From the NCBI GenBank assembly GCA_003524705.1, contig DQGV01000165.1, positions 1 through 9,971 of the forward strand: a stretch of 9,971 nucleotides of DNA, given 5' to 3'. Source of the DNA: Anaerolineae bacterium. GTDB taxonomy: Bacteria; Chloroflexota; Anaerolineae; Anaerolineales; Villigracilaceae. Position numbers and translations under genes: made by a program. Shown here piece by piece: positions 1 to 6,890 of this stretch; positions within the stretch are counted from its first letter, which is position 1; every line of letters starts with the position of its first letter. The notes beneath the pieces were generated by a model. The model had not been told where the DNA came from, searched no databases, and saw only the letters and a program-made list of their open reading frames with translations.

Positions 1-516
1 GTAAATTTTATTTTCAAATTCTTCACCCAAAGCAGCAACTTCATCTTCGTCCACTTGTACGCCGTCTTGTACCCAAAAATATACATGCGGGGTGACATAG
101 CGAAGTGTGGCTGTAATTTCAACGTTTTCTAAATTATCTAAATTCGTCACCCAAAAATTATCTTTATCACCTACAGCACGTGTAACAGCCGAAGTGGCTG
201 TTACTTCAGGAATATCACAAAGTGCTTGTAAGCGACATGCCAAAACACGTGGGTCATTGACTGGCACAATTGTATTTTGTAAAGTTTCTAAAGTTTCGCT
301 TGTGATAGTTTCTACTGGTGGGCGAGTTAATTCTGGTTGTACAGTAGGTTCTGTTTCTGTGAATACAGGTATGTCTGTGATTTCAGAAGGAACGATGCTA
401 TAAAACCAATAACCTGCTGCGCCAAGTGCAATCACACATACACAGCACAACAAAGCCAATATACCGATAATAATTCCTGTAGTAGTTGAACCTGAACGAT
501 TTGAAGGGTTATCCAT
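1..516 (-). CDS. N-terminal part of a membrane-anchored extracellular protein, probable metallopeptidase (runs off left edge)
   Basis: The minus-strand frame is open from an ATG at 516-514 to the window edge, giving the first 172 residues with no stop. An AAGGA ribosome binding site (529-525) lies 8 nt upstream of the ATG. Residues 1-13 are polar, 14-39 form one hydrophobic segment (ALLCCVCVIALGAAGYWF core), and 41-85 are a Thr/Glu/Pro-rich linker. This layout suggests a signal anchor with an extracytoplasmic domain. Beyond that are two cysteines (94, 100) that could pair, then a folded-looking stretch ending in LRYVTPHVYFWVQDGV (138-153). I associate that N-terminal pattern with large Anaerolineae secreted proteins that carry an HExxH-type zinc peptidase domain further on (M6/immune-inhibitor-A-like). 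The catalytic motif would lie outside the window, so peptidase function is inferred from memory and not seen. It lies downstream of clpC on the same strand but is separated by a hairpin terminator. Confidence 0.6.
   Translation of the reverse strand, partial: MDNPSNRSGSTTTGIIIGILALLCCVCVIALGAAGYWFYSIVPSEITDIPVFTETEPTVQPELTRPPVETITSETLETLQNTIVPVNDPRVLACRLQALCDIPEVTATSAVTRAVGDKDNFWVTNLDNLENVEITATLRYVTPHVYFWVQDGVQVDEDEVAALGEEFENKIY
182..204. repeat. Perfect 9-bp inverted repeat inside the peptidase-like gene
   Basis: GTAACAGCC (182-190) and GGCTGTTAC (196-204) are exact reverse complements around a 5-nt loop. The repeat lies within coding sequence and encodes the palindromic-looking peptide VTATSAVT (residues about 105-112). 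It could fold in the mRNA, but no function can be assigned. Confidence 0.6.
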
Positions 517-626
517 ATGTTATTTCCTTTTTAGAAAAGATTGCCTGATGATACCTTGTATGAGTAAATTGTAGGTTAGTAAATTTGGGGGGATTTTTGT
601 AGAAAGTAGAAAGTGAGACTTAAAAG

Positions 627-664
627 AAGAAAGAGGAAAGAATCTTTCTTCTTTCCTCTTTCTT
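627..664 (-). terminator. Long hairpin terminator after clpC
   Basis: A 16-bp perfect inverted repeat (627-642 with 649-664, 6-nt loop) lies 57 nt beyond the clpC stop codon and before the next minus-strand gene. Read on the minus strand, one arm is all purine and the other all pyrimidine, and the second arm continues into CTTTTAAG, a short U-rich tail. The stem has only 5 G-C pairs, weak for a classical intrinsic terminator but compensated by length. It probably separates clpC from the downstream peptidase-like gene. Confidence 0.55.
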
Positions 665-677
665 TATGACTTAATAT

Positions 678-710
678 GAGATTGCTTTGCAAAATACGCT
701 CGCAATGACG
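678..710. repeat. Short palindromic dispersed-type repeat downstream of clpC
   Basis: The segment contains ATTGC (681-685) and GCAAT (701-705) as inverted arms around a GC-richer core, inside otherwise AT-rich spacer. The pattern (GAGATTGCTT... CTCGCAATGACG) matches a type of intergenic repeat I recall as scattered in many copies in several bacterial genomes. Only one copy is present in this window, so repeat status rests on recollection. It lies between the clpC stop and its hairpin terminator and may be transcribed as clpC 3' untranslated region. Confidence 0.35.
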
Positions 711-720
711 TCTTTTTTAA

Positions 721-3198
721 TTACGCATCCACTTCTTGCTTGCTTTTCTTTTTCTTCGTCGGTGCAGAGGTTTGGAAGATAATTTTATTTTCTTTTTCAT
801 CCACATCTACAATCACTTCAGCACCATCTTTGAATTTTCCACTTAACAATTCTTTTGAAAGCGGACTTTCAACATATTTCTGAATCGCACGGCGTAATGG
901 ACGGGCTCCAAAAGTTTGGTCATAACCTTCTTTTGCTAACCAAGCGCGTGCCGCATCTGTAATTTGAACCGCAATATTATGGTCATTTAATCTATCTTGT
1001 ACTTCTTTCATTTGTAAAACCACTATTTCTTCCATTTGTTCTACAGAAAGTGGTGAGAACATAATGATTTCATCAATGCGATTCAAGAACTCAGGTCTAA
1101 AAGAGGCTTTCAGTGCGGCTTCAATTTTGTTGTGTGCTTCTCGTTCAGCATCATCAGACTTGTGCGGTAAAAAGCCTAAAGTGCCACCTTTTCTGACATA
1201 TTCAGTACCCAAGTTTGAGGTCATGATAAGAACCGTGTTTCTAAAATCCACGACATTGCCCTGACCATCTGTCAAACGTCCATCATCTAAAATTTGTAAC
1301 AAAGCATTCCAAACTTCAGGATGTGCTTTTTCAATTTCATCAAACAAAACGACGCGATATGGTCTGCGACGAACAGCTTCAGTAAGTTGACCACCTTCTT
1401 CATAACCAACATATCCTGGAGGCGCACCAAACAAACGCGAGACTGTGTGTTGCTCACGATATTCAGACATGTCAATACGCACCATCGCATCTTCATCATC
1501 AAACATAAACCAAGCGAGAGCTTTTGCTAATTCAGTTTTACCAACACCGGAAGGTCCAATGAAAACAAATGAACCAATTGGTCGGCTTGGGTCTTTGAGA
1601 CCAGAACGCGCGCGTCGTATCGCATCAGAGATAGCATGAATGGCCTCATCTTGCCCGATGATTCTTTCATGCAAACGAGTTTCCATTTGCAAAAGTTTTT
1701 CTGATTCTGTTTCCAACATTTGAGTCACAGGAATACCAGTCCATTGATGAACAACGGATGCAATGTCATCTACATCAACGACTTCATCGAGTTGATGTTC
1801 GGCTTCCCATTTATCACGTTGCGCGTTGTAATCTTGTTCGAGTCTTAAACGTTCCGCTTTCTTTTGTGCCGCACGTTCATAATCACGATTCAAACCAGCT
1901 TGTTCTTCTTCGGCTAACAATTTATCAACTTCAGTTTTCATCGCCTTCAAATCTGGCGGCATGGAATATAACGCCACACGAAGTTTCGCGGCGGCTTCAT
2001 CCATTAAGTCAATGGCTTTATCAGGTAAATGTCTATCGGTTACATATCTATCAGCCAAACGAGCGGCGGCTTCTAAAGCATCATCAGCATAACGAACTTT
2101 ATGATGTGCTTCATAACGGTCACGCAAGCCATACATCATTTTGATGGTATCTTCAACACTTGGTTCTTCAACATAAATCGGTGCGAAGCGTCTTTCCAAC
2201 GCAGCATCTTTTTCAATATGTTTATGGAATTCATCTAATGTAGTTGCGCCAATACATTGCAACTCACCACGTGCCAATGCCGGCTTGAGCATATTGCTCG
2301 CATCCATTGCACCTTGAGCGGCACCAGCGCCAACAACAGTATGCAACTCGTCAATCATCAAGATGACATCACCTTTTGCACGTTGAACTTCTTCCATGAC
2401 AGCTTTGAGACGTTCTTCAAACTCGCCTCTAAATCTGGACCCGGCAATCATCGCGCCTAAATCAAGCGCTACTACTCTTTTGCCTGATAAGATTTCTGGT
2501 ACGTCATTGCTGGCAATCTTTTGAGCCAAACCTTCAACGATTGCTGTTTTACCAACACCCGCTTCGCCAATTAATACCGGGTTGTTCTTCGTGCGTCGAG
2601 ATAAGATTTGTATCAAACGCAGGATTTCATTATCACGCCCAATGACAGGGTCAAGTTTGCCTTCACGCGCAAGTTGAGTTAAGTCACGTGAATATTTTTC
2701 AAGCGTGCGGTATTTTGTTTCTGCTTGCGGGTCTGTGACTCTTTGTCCGCCACGTAAATCTTGAATCGCGTCATAAACACGGTCACGTGATAAACCAGCA
2801 GACTCTAAAATGCGAGCGGCAGGTGTATTGCGCTCAGTGAGAATCGCTAAAAAGATATGCTCTGTAGAAATGTATTCATCTTTGAGGCGATTGGCTTCTT
2901 CATTAGCAAGATCAATTATCCGCTTGACTCGAGGCGTAATAAATATCTGCCCAGCACCTCCACCAAAAATATTCGCTTTCGGGCTGGCGCGTAAAGTCGC
3001 ATCTAATCGTTCAGTTAACGCTTGGGCACTGACGTTTAATTTTTCAAGGATTTGGGGAATCACTCCGCCGGGCTGTTCAATCAATGCCAGCAAAATGTGT
3101 TCAGTATCAATTTGATTATGCCCATAGCGTTGGATAATTTCCGCGGCACGTTGGGCGGCTTCTTGTGCTCTTTCTGTAAATCTGTCAAATCGCATCAT
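721..3198 (-). CDS. clpC: ATP-dependent Clp protease ATP-binding subunit ClpC
   Basis: This is an 825-residue HSP100/Clp class I AAA+ unfoldase that threads substrates into the ClpP peptidase in the cytoplasm. In order: a double Clp_N repeat (about 3-145, TEHILLALI and TEHIFLAIL); AAA-1 with Walker A GEAGVGKT (211-218), pore loop [10 protein letters not shown] (Phe in place of the usual Tyr) and Walker B ILMIDE (about 279-284); a short coiled-coil middle domain (about 416-466) of ClpC rather than ClpB length; AAA-2 with Walker A GPSGVGKT (548-555), pore segment GYVGYEEGG (595-603), Walker B VVLFDE (616-621) and arginine finger in FLNRID; a ClpP-docking LGF tripeptide (674-676); and a Lys-rich tail. 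Start: the ATG at 3198 follows AGGAG by 9 nt and gives [12 protein letters not shown], the usual family N-terminus. An in-frame ATG at 3225 would add nine residues from within a hairpin loop and is disfavoured. No mcsA/mcsB/ctsR neighbours are present. Confidence 0.96.
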   Translation of the reverse strand: MMRFDRFTERAQEAAQRAAEIIQRYGHNQIDTEHILLALIEQPGGVIPQILEKLNVSAQALTERLDATLRASPKANIFGGGAGQIFITPRVKRIIDLANEEANRLKDEYISTEHIFLAILTERNTPAARILESAGLSRDRVYDAIQDLRGGQRVTDPQAETKYRTLEKYSRDLTQLAREGKLDPVIGRDNEILRLIQILSRRTKNNPVLIGEAGVGKTAIVEGLAQKIASNDVPEILSGKRVVALDLGAMIAGSRFRGEFEERLKAVMEEVQRAKGDVILMIDELHTVVGAGAAQGAMDASNMLKPALARGELQCIGATTLDEFHKHIEKDAALERRFAPIYVEEPSVEDTIKMMYGLRDRYEAHHKVRYADDALEAAARLADRYVTDRHLPDKAIDLMDEAAAKLRVALYSMPPDLKAMKTEVDKLLAEEEQAGLNRDYERAAQKKAERLRLEQDYNAQRDKWEAEHQLDEVVDVDDIASVVHQWTGIPVTQMLETESEKLLQMETRLHERIIGQDEAIHAISDAIRRARSGLKDPSRPIGSFVFIGPSGVGKTELAKALAWFMFDDEDAMVRIDMSEYREQHTVSRLFGAPPGYVGYEEGGQLTEAVRRRPYRVVLFDEIEKAHPEVWNALLQILDDGRLTDGQGNVVDFRNTVLIMTSNLGTEYVRKGGTLGFLPHKSDDAEREAHNKIEAALKASFRPEFLNRIDEIIMFSPLSVEQMEEIVVLQMKEVQDRLNDHNIAVQITDAARAWLAKEGYDQTFGARPLRRAIQKYVESPLSKELLSGKFKDGAEVIVDVDEKENKIIFQTSAPTKKKKSKQEVDA

Positions 3199-3207
3199 GG
3201 GGAAAAT

Positions 3208-3212
3208 CTCCT
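3208..3212 (-). promoter_or_regulatory. clpC ribosome binding site (decides start)
   Basis: On the minus strand AGGAG (3212-3208) lies 9 nt before the ATG at 3198. It supports initiation there rather than at the upstream in-frame ATG at 3225, and it begins directly after the last base of the leader hairpin (3213). Confidence 0.8.
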
Positions 3213-3238
3213 GTAGAGACGACATATATCGTCCCTAC
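3213..3238 (-). promoter_or_regulatory. Hairpin in the clpC leader abutting the ribosome binding site
   Basis: Arms 3238-3229 (GTAGGGACGA, minus strand) and 3222-3213 (TCGTCTCTAC) form a 10-bp stem in the clpC mRNA with one G-U wobble and a 6-nt loop (TATATG). The 3' arm ends one base before AGGAG. The stem could stabilise the leader or affect ribosome access. The motif also resembles short intergenic palindromes of the GTAGGGACGA/TCGTCCCTAC type that I recall from related genomes, so it may be an inserted repeat rather than a purpose-built control element. Confidence 0.6.
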
Positions 3239-3252
3239 GAATCTATCTGAGC

Positions 3253-3261
3253 ATTATAACA
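3253..3261 (-). promoter_or_regulatory. Extended -10 promoter for clpC
   Basis: The minus strand reads TGTTATAAT (3261-3253), an exact extended -10 (TGnTATAAT). No good -35 lies at 16-18 bp; a TTGATA lies 21 bp upstream. Transcription would start near 3246 and give a leader of about 48 nt that contains the hairpin. No complete CIRCE, CtsR heptad or HAIR operator is seen, so heat-shock control is not supported by known sites. Confidence 0.5.
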
Positions 3262-3276
3262 AACACCACGTTGGTA

Positions 3277-3315
3277 AATTATCAACACGGCGTAAGAGGA
3301 GTGTTAGATTTTAAG
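3277..3315 (+). repeat. 39-nt direct repeat, copy A (upstream of the sugar cassette)
   Basis: This copy matches 8968-9006 at 35 of 39 positions in the same orientation. The core GGCGTAAGAGG is identical, and after one mismatch GTGTTAGATTTTAAG is identical. It lies in the divergent spacer between clpC and the glycosyltransferase. Its left end overlaps a 17-nt near-palindrome (3270-3286, GTTGGTAAATTATCAAC) whose mismatches are G-T type. Confidence 0.7.
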
Positions 3316-3390
3316 ATTATTACTTACCAGAAAATTAAAGATTAACAATTACTGAGAGTGTAAACTGTTTCAAACGCTAAACACATAAAT

Positions 3391-3399
3391 TGGTATAAT
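3391..3399 (+). promoter_or_regulatory. Extended -10 promoter for the five-gene sugar cassette
   Basis: TGGTATAAT (3391-3399) is an exact extended -10 box. The best -35-like hexamer (TTTCAA, 3368-3373) is poorly spaced, as often tolerated with extended -10 promoters. Transcription would start near 3406, leaving a leader of about 30 nt before the first ATG. It is the only convincing promoter I see for the five plus-strand genes. Confidence 0.6.
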
Positions 3400-3426
3400 T
3401 TAATTCTTCCTTAATTTATTTAACTC

Positions 3427-3431
3427 GGAGG
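3427..3431 (+). promoter_or_regulatory. Ribosome binding site of the GT-C glycosyltransferase
   Basis: GGAGG lies 4 nt before the ATG at 3436. It is strong but closely spaced, and it fixes the start of the first cassette gene. Confidence 0.75.
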
Positions 3432-3435
3432 CATT

Positions 3436-5406
3436 ATGGTTGAACAACAACCTGAACAAGCAGGGGATGTGAGGAATATTCGTCGGTTCGTTGCGTTTGT
3501 GGGGGTGTTTCTTTTGTTGCTCAGTCAGTTTTTGGTTTTTTCAAAAGAAGTGATTTATGGTAATTTGTTGTTCCCACCTTATTTTGTGCTAGCAATTATT
3601 GGGGTGGTAATTTTAGTTTTAAGCCAACGAATTCCCCCTAATGCTTTTTGGAAAAAGTTATCTCAACAGGCTGTATTTGGAGATACGGCTTTTTGGATTC
3701 TTGTAGCAGTTTTACTTTCTGTTGTAACAGCTTCTGCGGTTGACGCTTTTATGGCATTCCGCCGTATCAATTATATTCCTGTAATCACAGTTTGGCTGTT
3801 AAGTGGGGTGTGTTATGTGTACGCATTTATCAATTCAAGAACTGGTTTTGACTCAATAAAAATTATAGATTGGTTTAAAACAAACCGCAACGAAATCTTG
3901 TCTGTCCTTTTAATTATGGCACTTGCGGCAGTGATACGCATTTATCTACTTGGAGATCTACCGCGTGTGTTGGATGGTGATGAAGGAAATGTGGGCAATT
4001 TTGCTCGTTCAAGTATTGAAGGTGTATTAGCCAATCCTTTTGCATTGTGGGAAAACTTTGGCGCATTGTATTTGCATCTGATTAATTTATCAATGAAGTT
4101 TTTTGGCTACAACTCTTTTGGTTTGAGATTAATGCCCGCAATTGGTGGTGTGATTGCAGTACCGGCTGTTTATCTTTTTGCACGTTGGCTTGGTGGGCGG
4201 AGAGTTGCTTTCATTGCCGCTTTTATGATTGCTTCTTCACATTCACATATCCACTTTAGCCGTATTTCTTCTGTAGCATATATTCAAGATACTTGGTTGA
4301 TACCTTTTGAATTGTATTTTCTCATCAGTGGGTTGGAAAAACGTCAATCATGGCGAACTGCATTAGGTGGAACAATCCTTGCACTTCATTATTGTTTTTA
4401 TCTCACCTCACAAATTATCACCGCGCTTGTTTTGGTTTACATGCTCATCTTGTTTATTTTTTATCGAGATTGGTTTAAAGAAAGGTTTTCTCAAGCACTA
4501 GCATTTTGGGGAGGTTTTTTGGTTATGATACCTCCTTCTTTTGTTTATTCATACCAAAACCCAAATGAATTTGTGGGACGACTCGGTAGTGCTGGCACCT
4601 TCCAAACGGGGTGGTTAGAGATAACAATGGAATCCACAGGGCAAAGTGCATTTGAGCTACTTTTGGGTCGAGTCGTAAATGCATTTTTATCTTTATTTTA
4701 TTACCCTGCAATTGATTTTTACGGCTCTCCATCCCCGATGATAAGTATGATCTCTAGCGTGCTATTCTTTGCTGGTATGGGAATTGTGTTATGGAAGATT
4801 CGTAGCCCCGGAAATTTATTACTACTTGGATACTTCTGGGGGGCTACAGTTGCAATAGGAATATTTGCACTTCCACCTTCAGCAGATTCTTACCGCATGT
4901 TAATGGCATTACCTGCTGTAGTGATTATGGCTGCACTTGGATTTGACCAAATTTTAGAAATTATGGGTATCGGTTGGAGTCAGTTCCGGTTTGCTTATAC
5001 TGTTGCCGTTTCTGTAATCTTAACAAGTCTACTAGCATTTAATTTGTGGACGTATTACACAGAATTTGCTGGGCGATGCCGATTTGCTACAGACCTACCT
5101 GGCAGGTTTGGTACATACCTTGGTGTTGAATTACAACAGACCCAACATGAAAACCGCATATATTTGCTGAGCAATAATATATATTTTTACGGAAGCCATC
5201 CTGCAACATTCTTCTTGAGTTTACGCCCAGTCATTAATTTTTCAGAGCCAATAGATTCTCTTGATGTAATACCTGGTGAAACGATTATTGCTCCGCCAGA
5301 CCGCATTGAAGAATTAGAAGAATGGATTCGTAAACATCCTGGCGGTCAATTACATTATGAATATGATTGTGAAACAACTATATTACTTTCTTATCAAGTC
5401 CCATAA
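3436..5406 (+). CDS. GT-C family membrane glycosyltransferase (GT39/ArnT-like)
   Basis: This 656-residue polytopic protein belongs by pattern to the GT-C fold enzymes (GT39/ArnT/PMT), which transfer a sugar from a polyprenyl-phosphate carrier on the outer face of the membrane. Hydrophobic segments lie near 15-36, 46-64, 84-105, 113-131, 153-171, 235-268, 284-297, 309-343, 355-371, 437-454, 461-478, 489-505 and 519-538. The first external loop carries the acidic motif LDGDEGNVGNFARSSIEG (179-196), where GT-C enzymes keep the catalytic Asp/Glu. SHSHIHFSRI (268-277) and the YRMLMALPAVV segment (486-496) are also family-like. A small soluble domain follows (about 542-656). Unusually, about 150 residues with four hydrophobic segments precede the acidic loop, which normally follows the first membrane helix. 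It is the first gene of the cassette. Donor and acceptor cannot be read from sequence. O-mannosyl-, arabinosyl- or teichoic-type transfer are alternatives. Confidence 0.85.
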   Translation: MVEQQPEQAGDVRNIRRFVAFVGVFLLLLSQFLVFSKEVIYGNLLFPPYFVLAIIGVVILVLSQRIPPNAFWKKLSQQAVFGDTAFWILVAVLLSVVTASAVDAFMAFRRINYIPVITVWLLSGVCYVYAFINSRTGFDSIKIIDWFKTNRNEILSVLLIMALAAVIRIYLLGDLPRVLDGDEGNVGNFARSSIEGVLANPFALWENFGALYLHLINLSMKFFGYNSFGLRLMPAIGGVIAVPAVYLFARWLGGRRVAFIAAFMIASSHSHIHFSRISSVAYIQDTWLIPFELYFLISGLEKRQSWRTALGGTILALHYCFYLTSQIITALVLVYMLILFIFYRDWFKERFSQALAFWGGFLVMIPPSFVYSYQNPNEFVGRLGSAGTFQTGWLEITMESTGQSAFELLLGRVVNAFLSLFYYPAIDFYGSPSPMISMISSVLFFAGMGIVLWKIRSPGNLLLLGYFWGATVAIGIFALPPSADSYRMLMALPAVVIMAALGFDQILEIMGIGWSQFRFAYTVAVSVILTSLLAFNLWTYYTEFAGRCRFATDLPGRFGTYLGVELQQTQHENRIYLLSNNIYFYGSHPATFFLSLRPVINFSEPIDSLDVIPGETIIAPPDRIEELEEWIRKHPGGQLHYEYDCETTILLSYQVP

Positions 5407-5415
5407 AGTGTTATC

Positions 5416-6150
5416 TTGGAACCCAATGAATATGAAATCATGTATCATGTTGAAGACCATCACTGGTGGTATCGCGGCATGGAAGCCATCACGCGAAAGT
5501 TAATCAATCAACATATTCAAACAAAAACAAAAATCAAAATTTTGGATGCAGGTTGCGGAACAGGTGCCGCAATGACAACGTATCTAAAAGATTACGGTGA
5601 AGTAACAGGCATAGATTTATATCCACAAGCCTTAGATTTTTGCCGCAAACGCAATGCCAAACATCTAGCACGCGCCTCAGTACTTGACCTTCCACTTGCT
5701 ACTGCTTCGTTTGACATGGTCACATCTTTTGACGTTTTATACGAAAAAGGTGTTATGCATGAAATGAAAGCCTTGAAAGAATTTTTTCGTGTATTAACTC
5801 CACAAGGTAAATTGTTGATGCGTTTACCTGCTTACGATTGGCTTCGTGGCGAACATGATGAACGAGTTCACACCAATCGAAGATACACAAAAAACTTGGT
5901 AAAGAAACTCCTTGAACAAAGTGGCTTCATTGTTGAACATCTATCCTATGCCAACACAATTCTTTTTCCATTAGCAGTGATAAAACGCCTGACAGAAAAA
6001 ATATTGCCATCCAAATCACAATCTGATTTGACGCTTGAAACAGGAAAATTTAACGAACTCTTAAAACGCATTCTCGCCAGTGAAGCGTTTTTTGTTTCTA
6101 AATTCGGCTTACCTTATGGACTAAGCATCTTTGCTGTGGCGCGGAAATGA
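5416..6150 (+). CDS. Class I SAM-dependent methyltransferase (type 11-like)
   Basis: This 244-residue soluble protein has a Rossmann-type SAM-binding fold. Motif I is ILDAGCGTG (42-50), the acidic ribose contact is in GIDLYP (65-70, D67), and motif II/III lie around LPLATASFDMVTSFDVL (92-108). The N-terminal EYEIMYHVEDHHWWYRGM and the LRGEHDERVHTNRRYT segment (143-158) are typical of a subfamily often found among glycosyltransferase genes, which supports a sugar, lipid-carrier or polyketide-like small-molecule substrate rather than RNA or DNA. The start is a TTG at 5416, 9 nt after the previous stop, with only a weak upstream SD-like AAGTG. An ATG at 5440 would remove eight family-like residues, so TTG is preferred. 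The stop overlaps the next start (ATGA), implying translational coupling. The methylated group cannot be deduced. Confidence 0.85.
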   Translation: MEPNEYEIMYHVEDHHWWYRGMEAITRKLINQHIQTKTKIKILDAGCGTGAAMTTYLKDYGEVTGIDLYPQALDFCRKRNAKHLARASVLDLPLATASFDMVTSFDVLYEKGVMHEMKALKEFFRVLTPQGKLLMRLPAYDWLRGEHDERVHTNRRYTKNLVKKLLEQSGFIVEHLSYANTILFPLAVIKRLTEKILPSKSQSDLTLETGKFNELLKRILASEAFFVSKFGLPYGLSIFAVARK

Positions 6151-6890
6151 TGAATGCAAAAAAACTTTCTAGCTTAAGTGTCATTTTCCCTGCCTATAAT
6201 GACGGCGGGACAATTGCCAGCATGATTGCCACTGGAAAAATCGCCGCTGAACAAGTGACTGATGATTTTGAAATTATTGTCGTCAATGATGCTAGTTCAG
6301 ATTACACAACCGATGTACTAAATGAAATGCAGAAAAAATATGCCGCATTGCGAGTCATTCACCATGAAATCAATCGTGGATATGGTGGCGCACTCATCAG
6401 CGGATTTTCCGCCGCAAAAAAAGATTGGATTTTTTATACCGATGGGGACGCGCAATACAATCCATTGGAATTGACCAAACTCGTAGATGCATTAAGCATA
6501 CGCGTGGATGCTGTCAACGGTTATAAAGCAGGTCGAAGCGATAGTCTGATGCGGATTTTTATCGGCAGACTGTATCATCACTTCGTCAAAATCTTGTTTG
6601 GGTTTCGCATCCGCGATGTGGATTGTGATTTTCGATTAATTCCGACGAAGATAATGCAAGAAATTCAATTGAAAAGTTTTAGCGGTTCAATTTGTTTGGA
6701 GATGGTAAAAAAAATTGAAGACGCTGGTTATATCTTTGCCGAAGTTCCAGTCAGTCATTATGAGCGAAAATATGGTGTTTCGCAATTTTTTAATTTCAAA
6801 AGAATTTTGCAAACTTTACAACAACTTATAAATTTATATTGGACATTGGTCATCAAAAAGGAACATATACAAACATCTCATGGGCATTGA
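6147..6890 (+). CDS. GT2 family glycosyltransferase, polyprenyl-phosphate sugar synthase-like
   Basis: This 247-residue GT-A fold enzyme resembles DPM1/ArnC-type transferases, which move a sugar from a nucleotide donor onto polyprenyl phosphate at the cytoplasmic membrane face. SVIFPAYNDGGTI (11-23) and VNDAS (46-50) form the nucleotide-binding part. TDGDAQ (98-103) carries the DxD-like metal site. CDFRL (160-164) and HYERKYGVSQF (204-214, the RxxGxS-like loop) fit the family. There are no strong C-terminal transmembrane helices, only a hydrophobic patch (about 220-236), so it is probably peripheral like DPM1. It starts within the methyltransferase stop (ATGA overlap); a second Met follows directly. 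Its own 3' end overlaps the next gene by 11 nt. Beside a GT-C enzyme, the obvious role is making that enzyme's lipid-linked donor (inference). Nucleotide and sugar are unknown. Confidence 0.88.
   Translation: MMNAKKLSSLSVIFPAYNDGGTIASMIATGKIAAEQVTDDFEIIVVNDASSDYTTDVLNEMQKKYAALRVIHHEINRGYGGALISGFSAAKKDWIFYTDGDAQYNPLELTKLVDALSIRVDAVNGYKAGRSDSLMRIFIGRLYHHFVKILFGFRIRDVDCDFRLIPTKIMQEIQLKSFSGSICLEMVKKIEDAGYIFAEVPVSHYERKYGVSQFFNFKRILQTLQQLINLYWTLVIKKEHIQTSHGH

Noticed and set aside
107..403. 98-codon plus-strand reading frame
   Set aside because: It lies antisense to the peptidase-like gene, which has a good RBS, a signal anchor and a coherent protein sequence. This frame has a repetitive V/S/T-rich composition and no motif.
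1758..2144. 128-codon plus-strand reading frame, and others inside clpC (1064-1264, 1321-1530, 2257-2460, 2810-3115, minus 1287-1502)
   Set aside because: All overlap the well-supported clpC gene in other frames. Their compositions are His/Leu/Arg- or Ser/Phe-rich, as expected of shadow frames.
3199..3225. Upstream in-frame ATG for ClpC at 3225
   Set aside because: It would add MSSLQEIFP, encoded by the leader hairpin and SD region. The ATG at 3198 has a well-placed AGGAG and yields the typical ClpC N-terminus.
3298..3307. GGAGTGTTAG as a CIRCE (HrcA) half-site near clpC
   Set aside because: No TTAGCACTC partner lies 9 nt away, and the same bases recur within the unrelated second repeat copy (with one change), so this is repeat sequence rather than an operator.
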